Assembly (NCBI GenBank): GCA_037833965.1
Contig: AP031353.1
Location: 22,756,501-22,820,500 of the forward strand
From: Marchantia polymorpha subsp. ruderalis
Lineage: Eukaryota > Streptophyta > Marchantiopsida > Marchantiales > Marchantiaceae
Direction of reading: 5' to 3'
Length of the DNA: 64,000 nt
Below are positions 46,301-58,899 of the stretch, in pieces; position 1 is the stretch's first letter, and the number at the start of each line of letters is the position of its first letter. The notes beneath the pieces were generated by a model, which ran no database searches, was not told where the DNA came from, and saw only the letters and a list, made by a program, of their open reading frames with translations. Position numbers and translations under genes: made by a program.

Positions 46301-48288
46301 TATAGCATTCAACCCACACCAATGTAGAGTGGCTGGAGTGTATGGACAAATGTATGGGAAAGAAGGGCTGTCCTACTGTCGACTCAGAGCTGGGGAAGTG
46401 CTCTTAGAATGGCGACAGGAAACAAAAGCCTCTGAGATCTTTAGTATGATAGGGTGAACGAATTTGGCAATCAACTCCAGTAAGGACAGCTCAGAATGAA
46501 AGGAAAAATGTTACCTGTCAAGACCGAGCTCTCGAAGCACGGTGTCTGCACGTCGGATTTTCTCTCTGTGGCTCATTTTCGGGGACAGACGGAGCAAAGC
46601 AGCAAAAACCAGCGTTTCTCTCACTGTCAAAACAGGGAAGAGAACATCGTCCTGGGTGACGAAGCCAATCCTGCAGCCATACGAGACTCGTCTCGCAAAT
46701 CAATCACATTGCTGGAAACCTGGGGAAATTCCGACTTGAACTTGACATTGTGAGGAACAAGAACTGGAGCAGCACTTTCATGAAAACAAGTTCTTGCGCC
46801 TAGACTTCGAAAAAGTAAACTAGACACATTTTTCCTGATAGTTCCTGTAAGGAGCTCAAAGAAATGTTAAGGGAATGCAAACCTGCTCTTCAAAGCTGAA
46901 GTGTAAGCAGCTCCGTTGTATGTGATTTTACCAGAAAATTTGTTATGACATCTACCTCCAAGAATGTTCAGGAGAGACGTTTTTCCGCTGCCAGACGGAC
47001 CCATCAGTGCTAAAATTTCCCCAGGAGCCACGAAACCACTCACTCCGTTGAGTATCGATTTCTCTGTTGACTGCAGCTGTTTACGACGATGTTTCCTGAA
47101 GTCGACACTGATCTTTTTCGGAGGTTTGAGCATCACCGTATACTTCACATCTTCAAACTGCAAGCCAGACCGTTTATTAGTATCGCCTCTCAAACAACAA
47201 TTCTACAGGATACAAAACGAGGATTATTGAGGCTTAATGTTGCAAGTTACGATTCCCAAAGACCTCACATGGGCCAATTGCCGAAGCTAAAAGTTATGCC
47301 TTAAAGCTTTAATCTTTTTCCTATGCTATCCTCCTACCATGTGGAGGTAGCAAGCAATCTGCTAGTCTAGGACTGGTTCTTGTTATTTTTCGGGTTATAC
47401 TGCTGACAAGTAAATAAAATTTGTGTCTTTGTGTCGAAGAGCTGGAAAAGGTTTGAGTAATTTGAAAAGACAGTCACAAACACAACTATTAGACCGCATG
47501 ATCGTGGAACAAATTCGAACGCTGTAACCACTTCGAAAAGAAGCTGATGAAGCTAATATCACAAGCACAAAATATCTGATTACAGCGAACCTTCAAGAAA
47601 ATCTGAACCAGAGTCGGAACGTTTGTAGAAGTGGCGCTACTTGGGCAGTCTTGTTCTATGTTGACGACAGCTACTTTGTCATTAAACAGCTCGTTGGTAT
47701 GCATCGTGACAGTAGTTGGGATGGCAGCTTGGGTGTCGATACCGGTCTTCAACTCTGCGAAGCGTTCCTCAGTCACAATTGAACACCCAAAGAAAGCAAA
47801 CGCCTGTCAGTACGCACGCACGTACGTACTTGGCAAAATTTAAGTGGAATACTTTTGATTTCCACTTCTTTGTAATTGTTCTCAGTCATCGATTCCTGTA
47901 TATGATCATGCATTTGTCGACAACAAGTAGACTTCACAAAACGAATAAAGTAAGTCTGCATCTTGTGTGAGAAGAACGATCAGATCAAAAGGACCCAAGA
48001 GTCTTGTGTCTTGGGCCAAGACACACCTGATTGGAAAGGGTTGAAGTCCGCAGCCTCTGGAATGCGAATGGATGGAGTGCGTAGAAGGAACCGTAGAGAT
48101 AAAGCTTCTCCGTCTGTTGTCAACTCTTCACCGGAGTAATATTCACTGCCTGCCTCATCTCTTTCCTGCTCGGCATTGTGAAAGACCTCGTCGTCATTCA
48201 CCTCTTTCTGCTGCTCCTCCTCCTTGCATCCGGAGCACGAAATTCTCCACAGTTCATCTATAGTCGAGCTTTCTAGTCGTGTATCCAT
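43343..48288 (-). CDS. ABCG half-transporter (WBC type), 10 exons, 788 aa
   Basis: Exons on the minus strand are 48027-48288, 47591-47754, 46883-47157, 46515-46670, 46061-46244, 44776-45171, 44324-44608, 43911-44195, 43694-43801 and 43343-43594, 2367 nt with all junctions in phase. An acidic N-terminal extension is followed by the nucleotide-binding domain: Walker A GPSGSGKT (residues 195-202), Q-loop [11 protein letters not shown], signature VSGGE (300-304), Walker [13 protein letters not shown] (from 320) and switch His in TTIHQPSSR. The C-terminal half holds the ABC2 membrane domain (LLWW region, [36 protein letters not shown]). This order is diagnostic of ABCG proteins, which act as plasma-membrane dimers exporting hormones, lipids or cuticle precursors. 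From memory the closest Arabidopsis group is ABCG21/22; the substrate cannot be read from sequence. Confidence 0.88.
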
Positions 48289-49208
48289 TTGCAAACTCGT
48301 CACCACCGAGCAGTCTAGTTCTCAGGCTACTGTGACGTACGAGAGACTAAAATACTCTAGCTTCTGACTTCCAGTCGAGGCTTCTTAAGGATTGACTGCA
48401 AGTGACAGCATGATCTTGTGTTCTATTTTCATTCTCACGGTTTCGAGCTGGTATACGTGAATATGGATCATGAAACGAGATCAGACGCAGTTATCATCAC
48501 CGATGGAGTTACGCAACTTCTTTTGACAGTGTTGGTTCGGCCAAGTGTATACGAGCCGCGTGAACTCACGAAAATTACGAAGGGAGTCCAAATCACCCGA
48601 ACGCACGTCAGGTGTAGGCACGTGAATGCCACGTAAATGGCGACGATGTGACCTCGTTGTATCCGCTAAAAATTCAAGTGGCAGAAAATCTAGAGCTACG
48701 GACTCGTGATCCCAAACAGTGGCCTACGTCCTCCTCTTGCCGAAAGGAAAGAAACGATGAGTGAAAGAACGTTCCAAACTGAGGTCCGTGAAAAGAGCTT
48801 CCGAATTCCAGCCACGAGCACACACCCTTGGCCTTATACTCCAGCTCATGATGACGGTCAAAAGCATCCACACTTTTGGGACCGAACCAGAGGGCGACAA
48901 TTCAACCGACCGGACCCGCAGATTCGGTTCGAGTCACATCTACGTTCAAAGCAGCTCAATTTTGCAGAAGGACGCAGCGACAGCAACAGCAGCAGCAGCA
49001 TCGGTCCAGTGCTGGCTGCTGGCCGCCTCGTTGAACTTTGAATTTGCGAACGGTCGTGCTCGACGAGCTCGAGCTCGAGCAGCGGCTGCAGAGAAAATTC
49101 GGATTCCCATGCAAAGGGAGCTGCACGGCGTCGTCGATGGGCGGCAACGGTCAGTCTTCGCAGCCGGTCAAACGAGATCTTCCTAGGCGGTGGCCGGTCG
49201 TGCATGGC
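48289..49208. other. Promoter-side intergenic DNA of the ABCG gene
   Basis: No gene is supportable. A CAGCAGCAGCAG-like run lies at about 48984-49000 and a GAGCTCGAGCTCGAGC run at about 49060-49080. Open frames here are low-complexity and overlap on several frames. Confidence 0.4.
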
Positions 49209-50140
49209 TCATGCCGTCCTTCTGTTCACCGACCCCTCGGGGTCTCCGATTTTGGACGCTTGCTGGGAGGCACCGCCGGCAAACTCCGCCGGCGAACGGA
49301 GCGTGCAAGTACCGGCGCCTGAAAGAGCGGCGAAAGGCACCGGTTTTTTCCTCCCCGTCCTAACCCTTCGGGTTCCTCCCTCCCCGTGCGACTCGATGGG
49401 GGGGCTTCCCATCCTTTAGGCTATATTAGTCGCTTCCCCTCGGACCGCCTTCGCCTTTGGCCCCTTTCTGCCTTCTGTTCACGGGACGGAGAGCTGTACG
49501 GATATCACACTGCGTAACGTGATGAAAGTCAAGTGCCTAATTTTATAATAAGACGAAGTGTGAACTTTGGGGCTGCTTTCCGTATGGAAGCCGATATGCC
49601 CTGCCATGGGAGTAGACCCCTGCGAACTATGCTCGTTGAAACGAGCGATCCGAGGGAGGTATACGAACGAAAACATGATCCGAAATGAGTTTTATATCGA
49701 TCCTCCACTAGATTGCATCGATCTCCAAAATGCCTTTGGATTATATACCTCTCTCTTTTCCCACGTCTCTGAGCTGTAGGTTTGTGCTAGGGGGTAAATG
49801 TGACTCTAAACGACAATACATTCTTCGCCCACCACAGTGCGCTTTGCTGTCCCGCCAGTTAGGATCGATAGACTTCATTGTTGTTAACTATTGTTCTCTT
49901 ACTTGTTCCTCCGGCCCCTAGAGGACATTGAGGGGAGAAAAAGAATCAGGCTTACAGAGCATTCTGAAGGATGTTCTTCAATACTAAAATGGTCACAAAT
50001 CAGTTTGCAATTATTGACTTTGCATGAGAATATGCCTTCGAAAAGCGAATACCGTATAAAATTATGCTTGAGTAAAAGCGGGCGTCATTTAAATTCCTTT
50101 TCATAGAAATAAGTGTAAGAAAATCTTTTGAGAGAACCAT
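49209..50140. other. Candidate nuclear insert of mitochondrial DNA (NUMT)
   Basis: The composition and wording change sharply. There are pyrimidine-rich stretches with CCCTTCGGG and CCCCTCGGGG hairpin-like motifs and moderate GC without CpG-rich gene texture, unlike the AT-rich DNA that follows. The style resembles bryophyte mitochondrial intergenic sequence. No mitochondrial gene or tRNA was identified, so this is an impression from sequence texture only. Confidence 0.3.
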
Positions 50141-50952
50141 CATTCCTGCGGGTTGTGCGTAGATCTAAAGCATTAAATATCTCACCGTAATAAGATCGGA
50201 ATTGTTGGCCTTTTTGCTTCCTTGTTCTATAGTGCGAGGAACATCAATCGAAGTCATAACGTCATGCAATATTCCAGCAAGTCAAATTCTTCAAAGTTGG
50301 CAGGAATCTCTTTTGTGAACCCCTCCTCGCATGCCGATTTGCAGTCGAATGCTACGTACAAGTGTCTCTTCGTTCAGTTTCCTTCTCCTTGCTTCTTCCA
50401 TTTACACACAATTTATCAAAAGAATTTCCCCAAATTCTCTTGAGTCCACCAGAGATTGCTCTACTCAATGCCGATCCCATACTAAGCCTCTCGTCCACTA
50501 CAAAAACATAAGTTTTCGATAAAACATAATGGTTGAATCACTATTCCATGATAGAAACAACATGCGTGACATCTTTCAAACAGTTCTCGAGGACAATGTT
50601 CACTGTTCTGATTTTTCTCACATCAGAACGCATGAACGCTTCTGTTCGCATTATTTCTATGCCAAAAACCAAAAAGTTACTCAGTTCTCAGTATTTTCCA
50701 GGAACAATCAAGTGGTTATTTTTCATATTAGGAAATAGCATTCAAGATTGGTAATAATCAAAGTATCAGGCACTTTCCGAAATTATAAATAATTCTTTAC
50801 TTTCTCTTACTTAAGTCTCTGAAATAAAAACATATATTGGAATAGATTTAAACAGAAAAATGTGTTTAATCCTATTCATTCAGGAAAAGAAGAATAGATT
50901 AACGTCACAGCTCTCATTGAAAAACACTGATAATATATATCTTATGTTGGAT

Positions 50953-51001
<49 letters not shown>

Positions 51002-52657
51002 TGTGTATATGTGTGTAAGGTATATTACAAATTGTGGTATAATTAACAAAAGATAAAGAGAGATCCTGATATCGAATTTCCTTCTACTAACGTATGCTGA
51101 AATATATATTTTTTCAAATACAATCTATTTTTTGTAAAAAAATATTAAATAAAATGAAAAAATATTCAATGATAAAGTATTTCTACCTTCTTAGGTGATC
51201 TAAAGGTAATCCCAAAAAAATCATACAATTCTTACGTAAAAGTTGATAATGTATAAAAAATTCGTAAAAGGTAAAGTAGTCAGTGTACAACTGCTAGACT
51301 TCACTGCGATAAACGACTATAATATACAGTTTTTCTTATCTAGTCTTTCTAATACCGGTAAACGGTTGTGAGTGATTGGACAAGTAATCAATTGGTACTT
51401 GCACCTCTATTGCGATATTTTTAAAATTTATATTTAAAGTTTTATACCTTGACGTATCATAGTTTGTATTATAACGAAAATACGCACGTTTCATCTCTTT
51501 GTTTTAAGATATGCAGATTTTGAAAGTGGGTAAGTCTGTTTAAATCGTGAGAATCAAATCATGTTTTATTGAATCTAGCAAGTATGTAACATAGATGAAC
51601 TTATCGATCTGATTGGCACCAACTGACCCGAACTTGCGTTGGCAACATGATGTACAAACATCACTTTCATCACTAAAATGGAAGCCAGAAAGATGTATTG
51701 ATTTGCAAGAGAGCTGGAGGAAGTACTATTTTAATTGAGGCTGGTATAATTCTCATAATGTATCACCATAAATCTCTAGCTTTGTAATAATTTATTCATG
51801 GGTACTATTAATCAGTTCAAGTGGCCTCTTACAATTGGTGTTCCGTAAATTGGAGAGTAGGATCGTTCACTATGTAATCCTCGGAAGATGTATGACATCA
51901 ATAGTGTGCATAAAACATTGGGGTTATGAGCTGAAAGATTAGTATAAGATATTTGATATTTCTACTGTAAATCATTAAAAAAACTATGCGACTTCATTAT
52001 AAATTCAGTCATGTCAAATCCAGTAAGTTTCGTGTATATATATATATATATATGATTTAATATTTATACATTTATTATTATAAAACATTACAGATAAATA
52101 TTTTTATCAAATTCTCAGTTTTCAAAAATGAATTAGATGTTGAATTGTGATGAAAATGTCATATTTTGACAATGTGGATTTTTGAAATTTTTGTACAGAT
52201 GAGATTATTTATGTATATGATTTTCTATCATGTGATCTTTAATTTAAATATGTTTGAATTTACATCAGATCAGAAAACTCGAAGATTTACATGTAGAATG
52301 CAATTTTGATTTTACTTAGAAAAAGTTGGGTTCCACTTTCCGGACTTGGAACATCTAGCTAATCATTTCATCATATAACCTCCCAGTATTAGGTACAATT
52401 CTCCATTCTGAAATACCACTTATTATTATCATTAATATCTTCTAAAACAAATTAATTTCATCTTATATGATGTTGCTTTTGTTGTGGAAAACTTCATTTT
52501 TCATTTCAAACTTCATCCATAATGATATCAATTGTTTCATGGAATGATCCAAACATTTTGGAAACGCATTTGGAATATTTTCAAATGGACACAAGTGATT
52601 TTTAATTTTCTAATTTACAACGTTTATTGGATTGATTTTAGATTAGTACCATAAAAA
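50141..52657. other. AT-rich intergenic DNA, no gene seen
   Basis: Strongly AT-rich with only short unsupported frames. It holds the (AT)n tracts at 50955-50998 and 52034-52053. Confidence 0.5.
50955..50998. repeat. (AT)22 microsatellite
   Basis: Uninterrupted AT dinucleotide tract of 44 bp, followed by a short GT-rich extension (GTCTGTGTATATGTGTGT). A shorter tract of the same kind lies at 52034-52053. Confidence 0.95.
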
Positions 52658-52912
52658 ATGAGCTCTTATGCCAGATTTGAAGATTCTGATAAGTTGAGCA
52701 ATAGCGAGGCTTACTTGATGGAGAAACATTTCCCCGATGTAACTTGTGCTCCGCTGAACATAGTTTGTCCAACAGCAATCAGCGAGACCGTAATCGAGCA
52801 AAGTGAAATTGTGTTATGCGTTTGGCCGGACTTGCGGGGGAAACTTGGACAAAGTGCAATAGCGACAGCGTCCTGTTTGAAGCGTCATGGGGAGATGCTT
52901 CAAGTAAGTTAG
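52658..52912 (+). other. Open frame of 84 codons, unrecognised
   Basis: It starts with ATG and has balanced codon use in an AT-rich setting (MSSYARFEDSDKLSNSEAYL at its start). A donor-like AAGTAAGTTAG follows near 52901. I recognise no domain. It could be a first exon or a remnant; the opposite strand is also partly open. Confidence 0.25.
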
Positions 52913-53944
52913 CTTTATCTGACAGATAAGAGGTGAGTATGCTATGCATTTGCATAGTTAACCGACGGTTGGAAAGTTGAAGAAAAGACAAGTTAGTAGT
53001 TCACTGTCGTCAATGCCAGATTCGTTCCTTCTCTTTGAGTCGCATATTATCCAGTTTAGATTCGTAATCGACTCATTTTAACTACTTTGTGTCACAATTT
53101 CAATCTTAATTCCTAGTAGCTCGTCATTGATTTGCTAGCGTGGGAGCCTTTACAAATTTTAAGTTCTTTGAATAAAATCTGGCCATGTGGTTAACTTAAT
53201 TTTCATTTGTCCTTGCTTGGCCACTCGATCTTTTATGTCTACCTTGAGCAGAGCTTTCAAAAGTTCACGAAGAATAAGTTATTATTGTGGTCTGTCTAGA
53301 TTGAGTTTTGACTTTCTAGTTGATATTTGTCATTGTGATATACTGAAGTTGGTTAAATCTCTCCGATCTTACCGAAAGATACGAATGTATGGCGAATGAT
53401 TGAAAGATATAGAGTATATGTAAGTATTAACTTACAGCTGCTAACCATACTTGGTTCTGTATCACATCCGAATCATTCAAAGTTGGAATGAATACATCAC
53501 TGCCAGTTGATGACGTCACTGTAAGACATATTCATGTACGGCGCTGGGGAGGAAGTAACTCCACACCTGCCACCCAGGTTAGACACCACGGCATGAAGAT
53601 CGCATGAAGGTAAAGCAGAAAAATAGGCAAAATTTTACTTAGCTGTCCTCCACGCGTGGTTCTAAGTTTATTTGCAGATGGAGTTCTGCAAGTCCAAAAG
53701 TACAAATTACAATGTCATGAAGGAGGTCAAGAAGAACACATTAAAACATACAACGATGCAGCATTGGGGTTACCTTCAATTACATCGTCATAGAAAATAT
53801 ATCATACAACACCTTATGTTATGTATTTACACTATCAATTTGTCTCCTCTTTCTATATATAAGACTTATCTCATTCGAACGAAAAATATATTGCACCCTA
53901 AGAAACATCACACACCATGATGATTTCTCATGTGTATTACACCC

Positions 53945-54088
53945 ACCATTTTTATGTAATGATTATAAGAAAATGATAGTTCATAATTTAATATGGTGGT
54001 GTTTGCACGCTCATCACGAACATACCATTTTTATGTAATGATCTAAAGCAAATGATAATTCATAATTTAGTATTGTGATGTTTGCACG
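53945..54088. repeat. 79-bp tandem repeat, about 1.8 copies
   Basis: The unit starts ACCATTTTTATGTAATGAT and ends with TGTTTGCACG plus a short linker; copies start at 53945 and 54024. Just beyond is a perfect short palindrome CTACTACGTAGTAG. Confidence 0.8.
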
Positions 54089-57032
54089 GTATCTACTACG
54101 TAGTAGTAGATGTCTCGTAGTTGGTATTGCAACTGGAGCAACAGTTGGAGAATACTTTTGTGTGCTAGTTTCGAGAGAAATTAACAAGAGGAGAACAAAG
54201 TAGATCCAATCGAAGTATCTTCAAGAATATTCAGAATATTAACCGCAGGCTACAAGGACGAAAGACCAGACGCATTGGACAATTGACGAATTGAAGTAAG
54301 AAATGGAAAAACAATCAAAGTTGTCTTAACTTCTAGAAGTCATGTCGCTAGCTTTATATCACCGAGCACTTTATACTCACGTTTCACCAAACAGATTGAA
54401 CACGTAATGGCCTCGATTATTCACTCCTACGTTTAATGGAAGTGTACCAACGACATGGACGAGCTGAATCGAAAATTTCATGCAACTTTACTCGTACTCC
54501 AACTTTACTTCGTCACAGTGCCTTTAAACGCACAGAAGCATATGCTGACAGCAGTGGACAAAGAGCCTCCGTCCATGCGCATGACCATGTCATGTATACA
54601 CATGGACGCGCATAGCACACGTGTCACAGCACTCTGTTCCAGCCCCCTCCCGCTTCTGGCGGCTCCGCGACCTTTTGCGCCTCTTCGTTGTTCGCCACCG
54701 AATTAGGGCTCCATTAGGAACATTGTGAATCCAGGACGAAGTCGATTACACCATCGCCACCGTGGTTTCTCAAGTCTACTGTAATTACGTACATTACTGC
54801 ACAGCAGCACCTTGGTTCAAAATCTGTGGCTTTTGTGTCGTTTGACAGCGGATGACACACGATATGGACCCTTGAGAAGACGATCACACGTTTCTCTCCT
54901 CTGATGATTTGATGATTTTCACTTCATTTTTTGGTGCTGGGAATTTGCGAACGCCACCACCTAGTCGCATATCCTGTTTCGATGAAGCCATGTTTGTGAT
55001 GCCATGGGACGCGTCGAATGATAAAAGAGGGCTCTAGACTTTAGGCTCTGGTATGTAGGCATACACGTGATAACAAAAATCGGCACAGTGATCGAAAAAT
55101 TTGGAACAGGTGCGTCTGTCGAAACCCAAGTGTTTGAACACACTGTAGAAGCCTAATAAATGTAATGGATTTCGATGAATAAAAAACATTTTGTCCATCA
55201 TCCTTTGATTGAAACCGTCAACTTTGGTCGCAATAGTAGATCTTCATTCTTCCATTTACTGACCTGGCATTGCAAAGGGGCTCCCATGATGTTGGCCATA
55301 TGTCATTTGACCTGAAGTTACGTTCCAGCCCGGATCGTAGGTTGGTTGGTCTTTACCGGGGGAGTAAACGATTCACGGAATCCCGCAGAACCACGGTTAG
55401 GGTTGAAGTTCGGTGGGTAAGTCCTTGATGGCGCAGTTCGTTTGAATGTTAGTTGTCGGCCACGTCCCGTGACATCGCAATGAATAAGAACATGATTATG
55501 TTTGAGGTTGGTAGAGTACAAGCTTTTTATGTCCTCGTTGGGATTGGTGATGAAACCTGACGTTCTCCAGTCTTTACTACGCACATTGTTCGTTCACACA
55601 AATACCACGAAGTTATGGAACGACATGGAGATCCTTCTCCCCTGTGTACATAAATGAGCATGAGAAGTTACCCAAGAGCGTGTAGATCGCCTCGGCCAGG
55701 TAAGCAAGATCCTGGCAGAGGCGACGACGAGCTCCCGCACTCGAAGAAGAAAGTGAGCGTCCTGCCTCGTACCTACCGAGCGCAACTCGAAGAGAACGCA
55801 CTCGAAGTTCAACCGAAGGAGGCAGTCAACGAAATGTCGACGGCGCCATTTCCGTTTCCCGTTCCGTCGCTTTCAGTAACCGGAGCACGAAAATAATTCA
55901 CCCTTCGACAAAACCGTGAACAGGACGACGAAGGGCTGGCGGAGGCGGATGTCACTCCCCGCGAGTCCGGTCAAATGGGGTGAGTTCCACAACGTTCGCG
56001 GGCAACACCGTCAGCGCGGGCGCTGGCGGAACTTGGAGGCCGGTACAATCGGCGAACGGAACTCTCCTCTTTCACGTTCTCGCTGCGAAAGTCAGAGCCG
56101 TGAGGTGGCCGTGGCCATGGGAACGGATCTCGCCTCGGGTCCTCGACCAGATCTAACGTGCTGCTCGACACCGAGTTTCCCACCCTGCTCGCCATACGAT
56201 CTTCCTGCAAAATACTCACCTTTAGTCGATAATCATGTGAATCTACGTTCTCGTGCGTCCTCGGCAGCTCAAATTGTACGAGCGAGATTCCGCCAATTGC
56301 CGACCTTATTGTCCTGGAAGAACGGCCCCACAGCACAACGAGGGTTCGCTTCACCTCAGTCTACTACCCAGAGCACCTAACCCTGGTTGGACACTGTCGG
56401 GGAGTTAGTTAGAGTTAGGGGTTCGGCTCCCGTCTTCTCCCCTCCTGCAAGTGGGTTCTGTCGTGTTATTGGTCCAGACCATCGCAAATAACGGAAACTG
56501 AGCTACGCCCGGAGAGCCGTCCGATCTCTGGAATCTGACAGCGCAGAGATTTTAAACTCCCATTAAGTCGAACAATTTTATATACGAACAATATTGCGCA
56601 GTGCGGGGAAGCAATGAGGCGGAGCACACGTGGCCGGTCATGCCAGCCAGTCGCAAACGGCCATGTCATTGGGGGAGGCGCGTGGGAGCGTGGTCGAGTC
56701 GAATATCGGACGGCGTCGCGAACCGGACGAAGTAGCAGCAGTCGAGAGAGCGCCAGCCCAGCCCAGGCCCAGACCTGTGCCAGCCCCAGCCCCAGCCCGA
56801 GCAGCGGGAGCAGCAGCCGAGGGCCAAATGAGATGGACGCACCTTCCGATGTTCGTCCCGTCCGTCGAAACCGAAGCGGAAACCGAAGCGGACTCCGAGC
56901 CCTTCCGAGTCGGGCCGGAGAGGGAAGGAAGGATGGAGGAAGATTAAAGGAAGGCACTGTGGACATTAGGGGAAGCGGCGGTGGGATAAAATATTTTTGA
57001 ACCCGAGTGTGCAGTGACGTCGTCGTCGTAGT

Positions 57033-57066
57033 GGTCCGGTCCGGTCCGGTCCGGCCGGGCCGGGCT
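57033..57066. repeat. Short GGTCC/GGGCC tandem array
   Basis: Tandem GGTCC units pass into GGCCG units within 34 bp, in the GC-rich leader or promoter of the kinase gene. Confidence 0.8.
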
Positions 57067-57267
57067 TGGGATTGGGTTTGGCTTGGAATGGCCGTGCCTT
57101 GGAGTGGGAAAAGGGGCGAGAGAAGGGAGCCGCGAGAGACATTTGGGGGTCGTTGCAGGGAGAGCATGCGAGAAGGGGAAGCCGGGCGGACGGGTTACAG
57201 TCCGAGCGTCGTCTGCGGAAGGAGGAGGAGTTGTAGGAGTGGGAGGAGGTCGTAGAGGAGGAGGAGG

Positions 57268-57318
57268 AGGGGCAGGGGCAGGGGAAGGGAAGGGGAGGGC
57301 AGGGCAGGGCAGGGCAGG
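57268..57318 (+). repeat. G-run tract with G-quadruplex potential
   Basis: Successive runs of three or four G separated by CA, AA, A or C (GGGGCAGGGGCAGGGGAAGG and onward) lie on the plus strand upstream of the kinase gene. The preceding 60 bp is almost pure purine (GAGGAG repeats). Confidence 0.75.
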
Positions 57319-58899
57319 AGGAGTGAGTGAGGTGGTGCAGCGGGAGCGACGATGAATGGGGTTGCGTTGCTTTGTTCGGTTGGTCGGCCTTGAAAACTGG
57401 TCAATTGTTGCGGACGAGGACGAGGAGGTGCTGGCTGGCGGGCGGGCCGGGGAGGTCGGTTGCTCATCAGGGCTCGTCGTGTGATACGGGCGGTGGTGCT
57501 ACGGTGGTGGTTCGGCGCTGTGAAGGTTCTGGTTCTCTCTGTGTGCTGTGTGCTCTGCGTCGAGCGCGGCAGGAGGTAGTTTTGTTCGAGAGAGTCCGTT
57601 GCGCTCTGTCATTCGGTTGCGCAGGCGCTCTGCTTTGCTCTGCCCCGGCCTCCGCTCAAATTATTGTGGTTTGGAGTGACCTTTCGGATCTGTTCCGTCG
57701 TCGCGCTCGCTCGATTATTTATCGTCCTCTCTGGTCGGCTCATCATCGCCCCTCATCCCGCTCGCGCCAGCCGGGATGAAGGAACGGAAGCGCCATGGGG
57801 CCGGTTAGAGGGACTGGAACTTTCGGTGTTCATGAGGCTCTCGCCCGCGCTCTATGGTGGGCGGACATGAAGCTTTACAAGGTTCTGCTTCCACGCACTC
57901 GAGCTCGTTGATCCTTGGCTTCCGAGGCCCCGTGTTTCGCTGTCATTTCCTTCACTGTGAAACTCACTCTTTCTCGTGCGCCCATCACCCAGTTCTCAGG
58001 TAGCGTTGCAGGTAGGAAGGAGCGAGCTGGAAGACGTCCCACTTAATCAAGGCTTTGCACCACTCGAACGCCCGACCGTCGCGGACTATCGGTATCGAGG
58101 CCGAGTGCTGTCTAGTCCAGAAATCAAGTAGCTCGTCTGATGGAGGGGGGCCACTACAGGGTTCAACATAAGAACAACTGTCCTCTCTTATGGTTCCATT
58201 CGGATAGTAGATCGAGTTCCGTATTCTATGGCCTTGTGAGGGTGGCGGCGGTTAACAGAAGCAAAAGGGTGAGCGAATGCGAACTCGCGTTAATTCCGGC
58301 TGCAGAAGGATGGTTTGGAGCACAGAACTAGCGTTTCCAGCGTCAGGTATTAAAGTAGCCACATCTTTGGCAGGCGACAGTAAACCGGAGAAACGATCAG
58401 GGAACTGCTATTGTCATTTCGTTGCATCTGGAATAAGCTGACCCGTACAACGAACTGGACTTGTTGCGGTTTACGGGCCTGAGACGGTCTACTTAGGATG
58501 CACCACTAGATACAGAACTCCGAAACCTGGGTGGTGCAGTTTGCCTTGAACCCAGGACCGGGAACTCGGCAATGCGACAATGGACGATTCCGACTTCCTC
58601 TCGGAGATCTTTCGTTGACGCAATGTGGTAGGGCTCGTCGCCGGCTGCATTGGATTTCCAGGTAGAGACGAGGTAACGCGAGCCAAAGATATGCTTGCGT
58701 AAAGACAGGTTCTTGTTGCAGGCCTTTTTAGGTTTGAGAAGGTCGTGTGGTTTCCTTATTGGTATGGCATCGTAAGCAGAAGATTATTTTCTGAAAAAGC
58801 TAGGCGGAGTCGGGGCTTGCACGCAAGATAGTTGCGTGACACGCTACATGCTGAAGACGTAGTACTAGCGTTTACACGTGATCTCAATCATATCCAGCC

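Larger units (their letters stand above)
54100..58899. other. Intergenic DNA; the right part is GC-rich promoter/leader of the DYRK gene
   Basis: From 54100 to about 55600 no gene is visible. From about 55650 to 57800 the DNA is GC-rich with many overlapping low-complexity frames on both strands, typical of a GC-rich promoter and long 5' leader, so I did not call those frames as genes. Untranslated exons or introns of the kinase gene probably lie in the last 1-2 kb before 58900. Confidence 0.45.

Noticed and set aside
55594..57800. Many long overlapping frames on both strands
   Set aside because: GC-rich low-complexity DNA opens all frames; no conserved motif, splice chain or good start context supports any of them.
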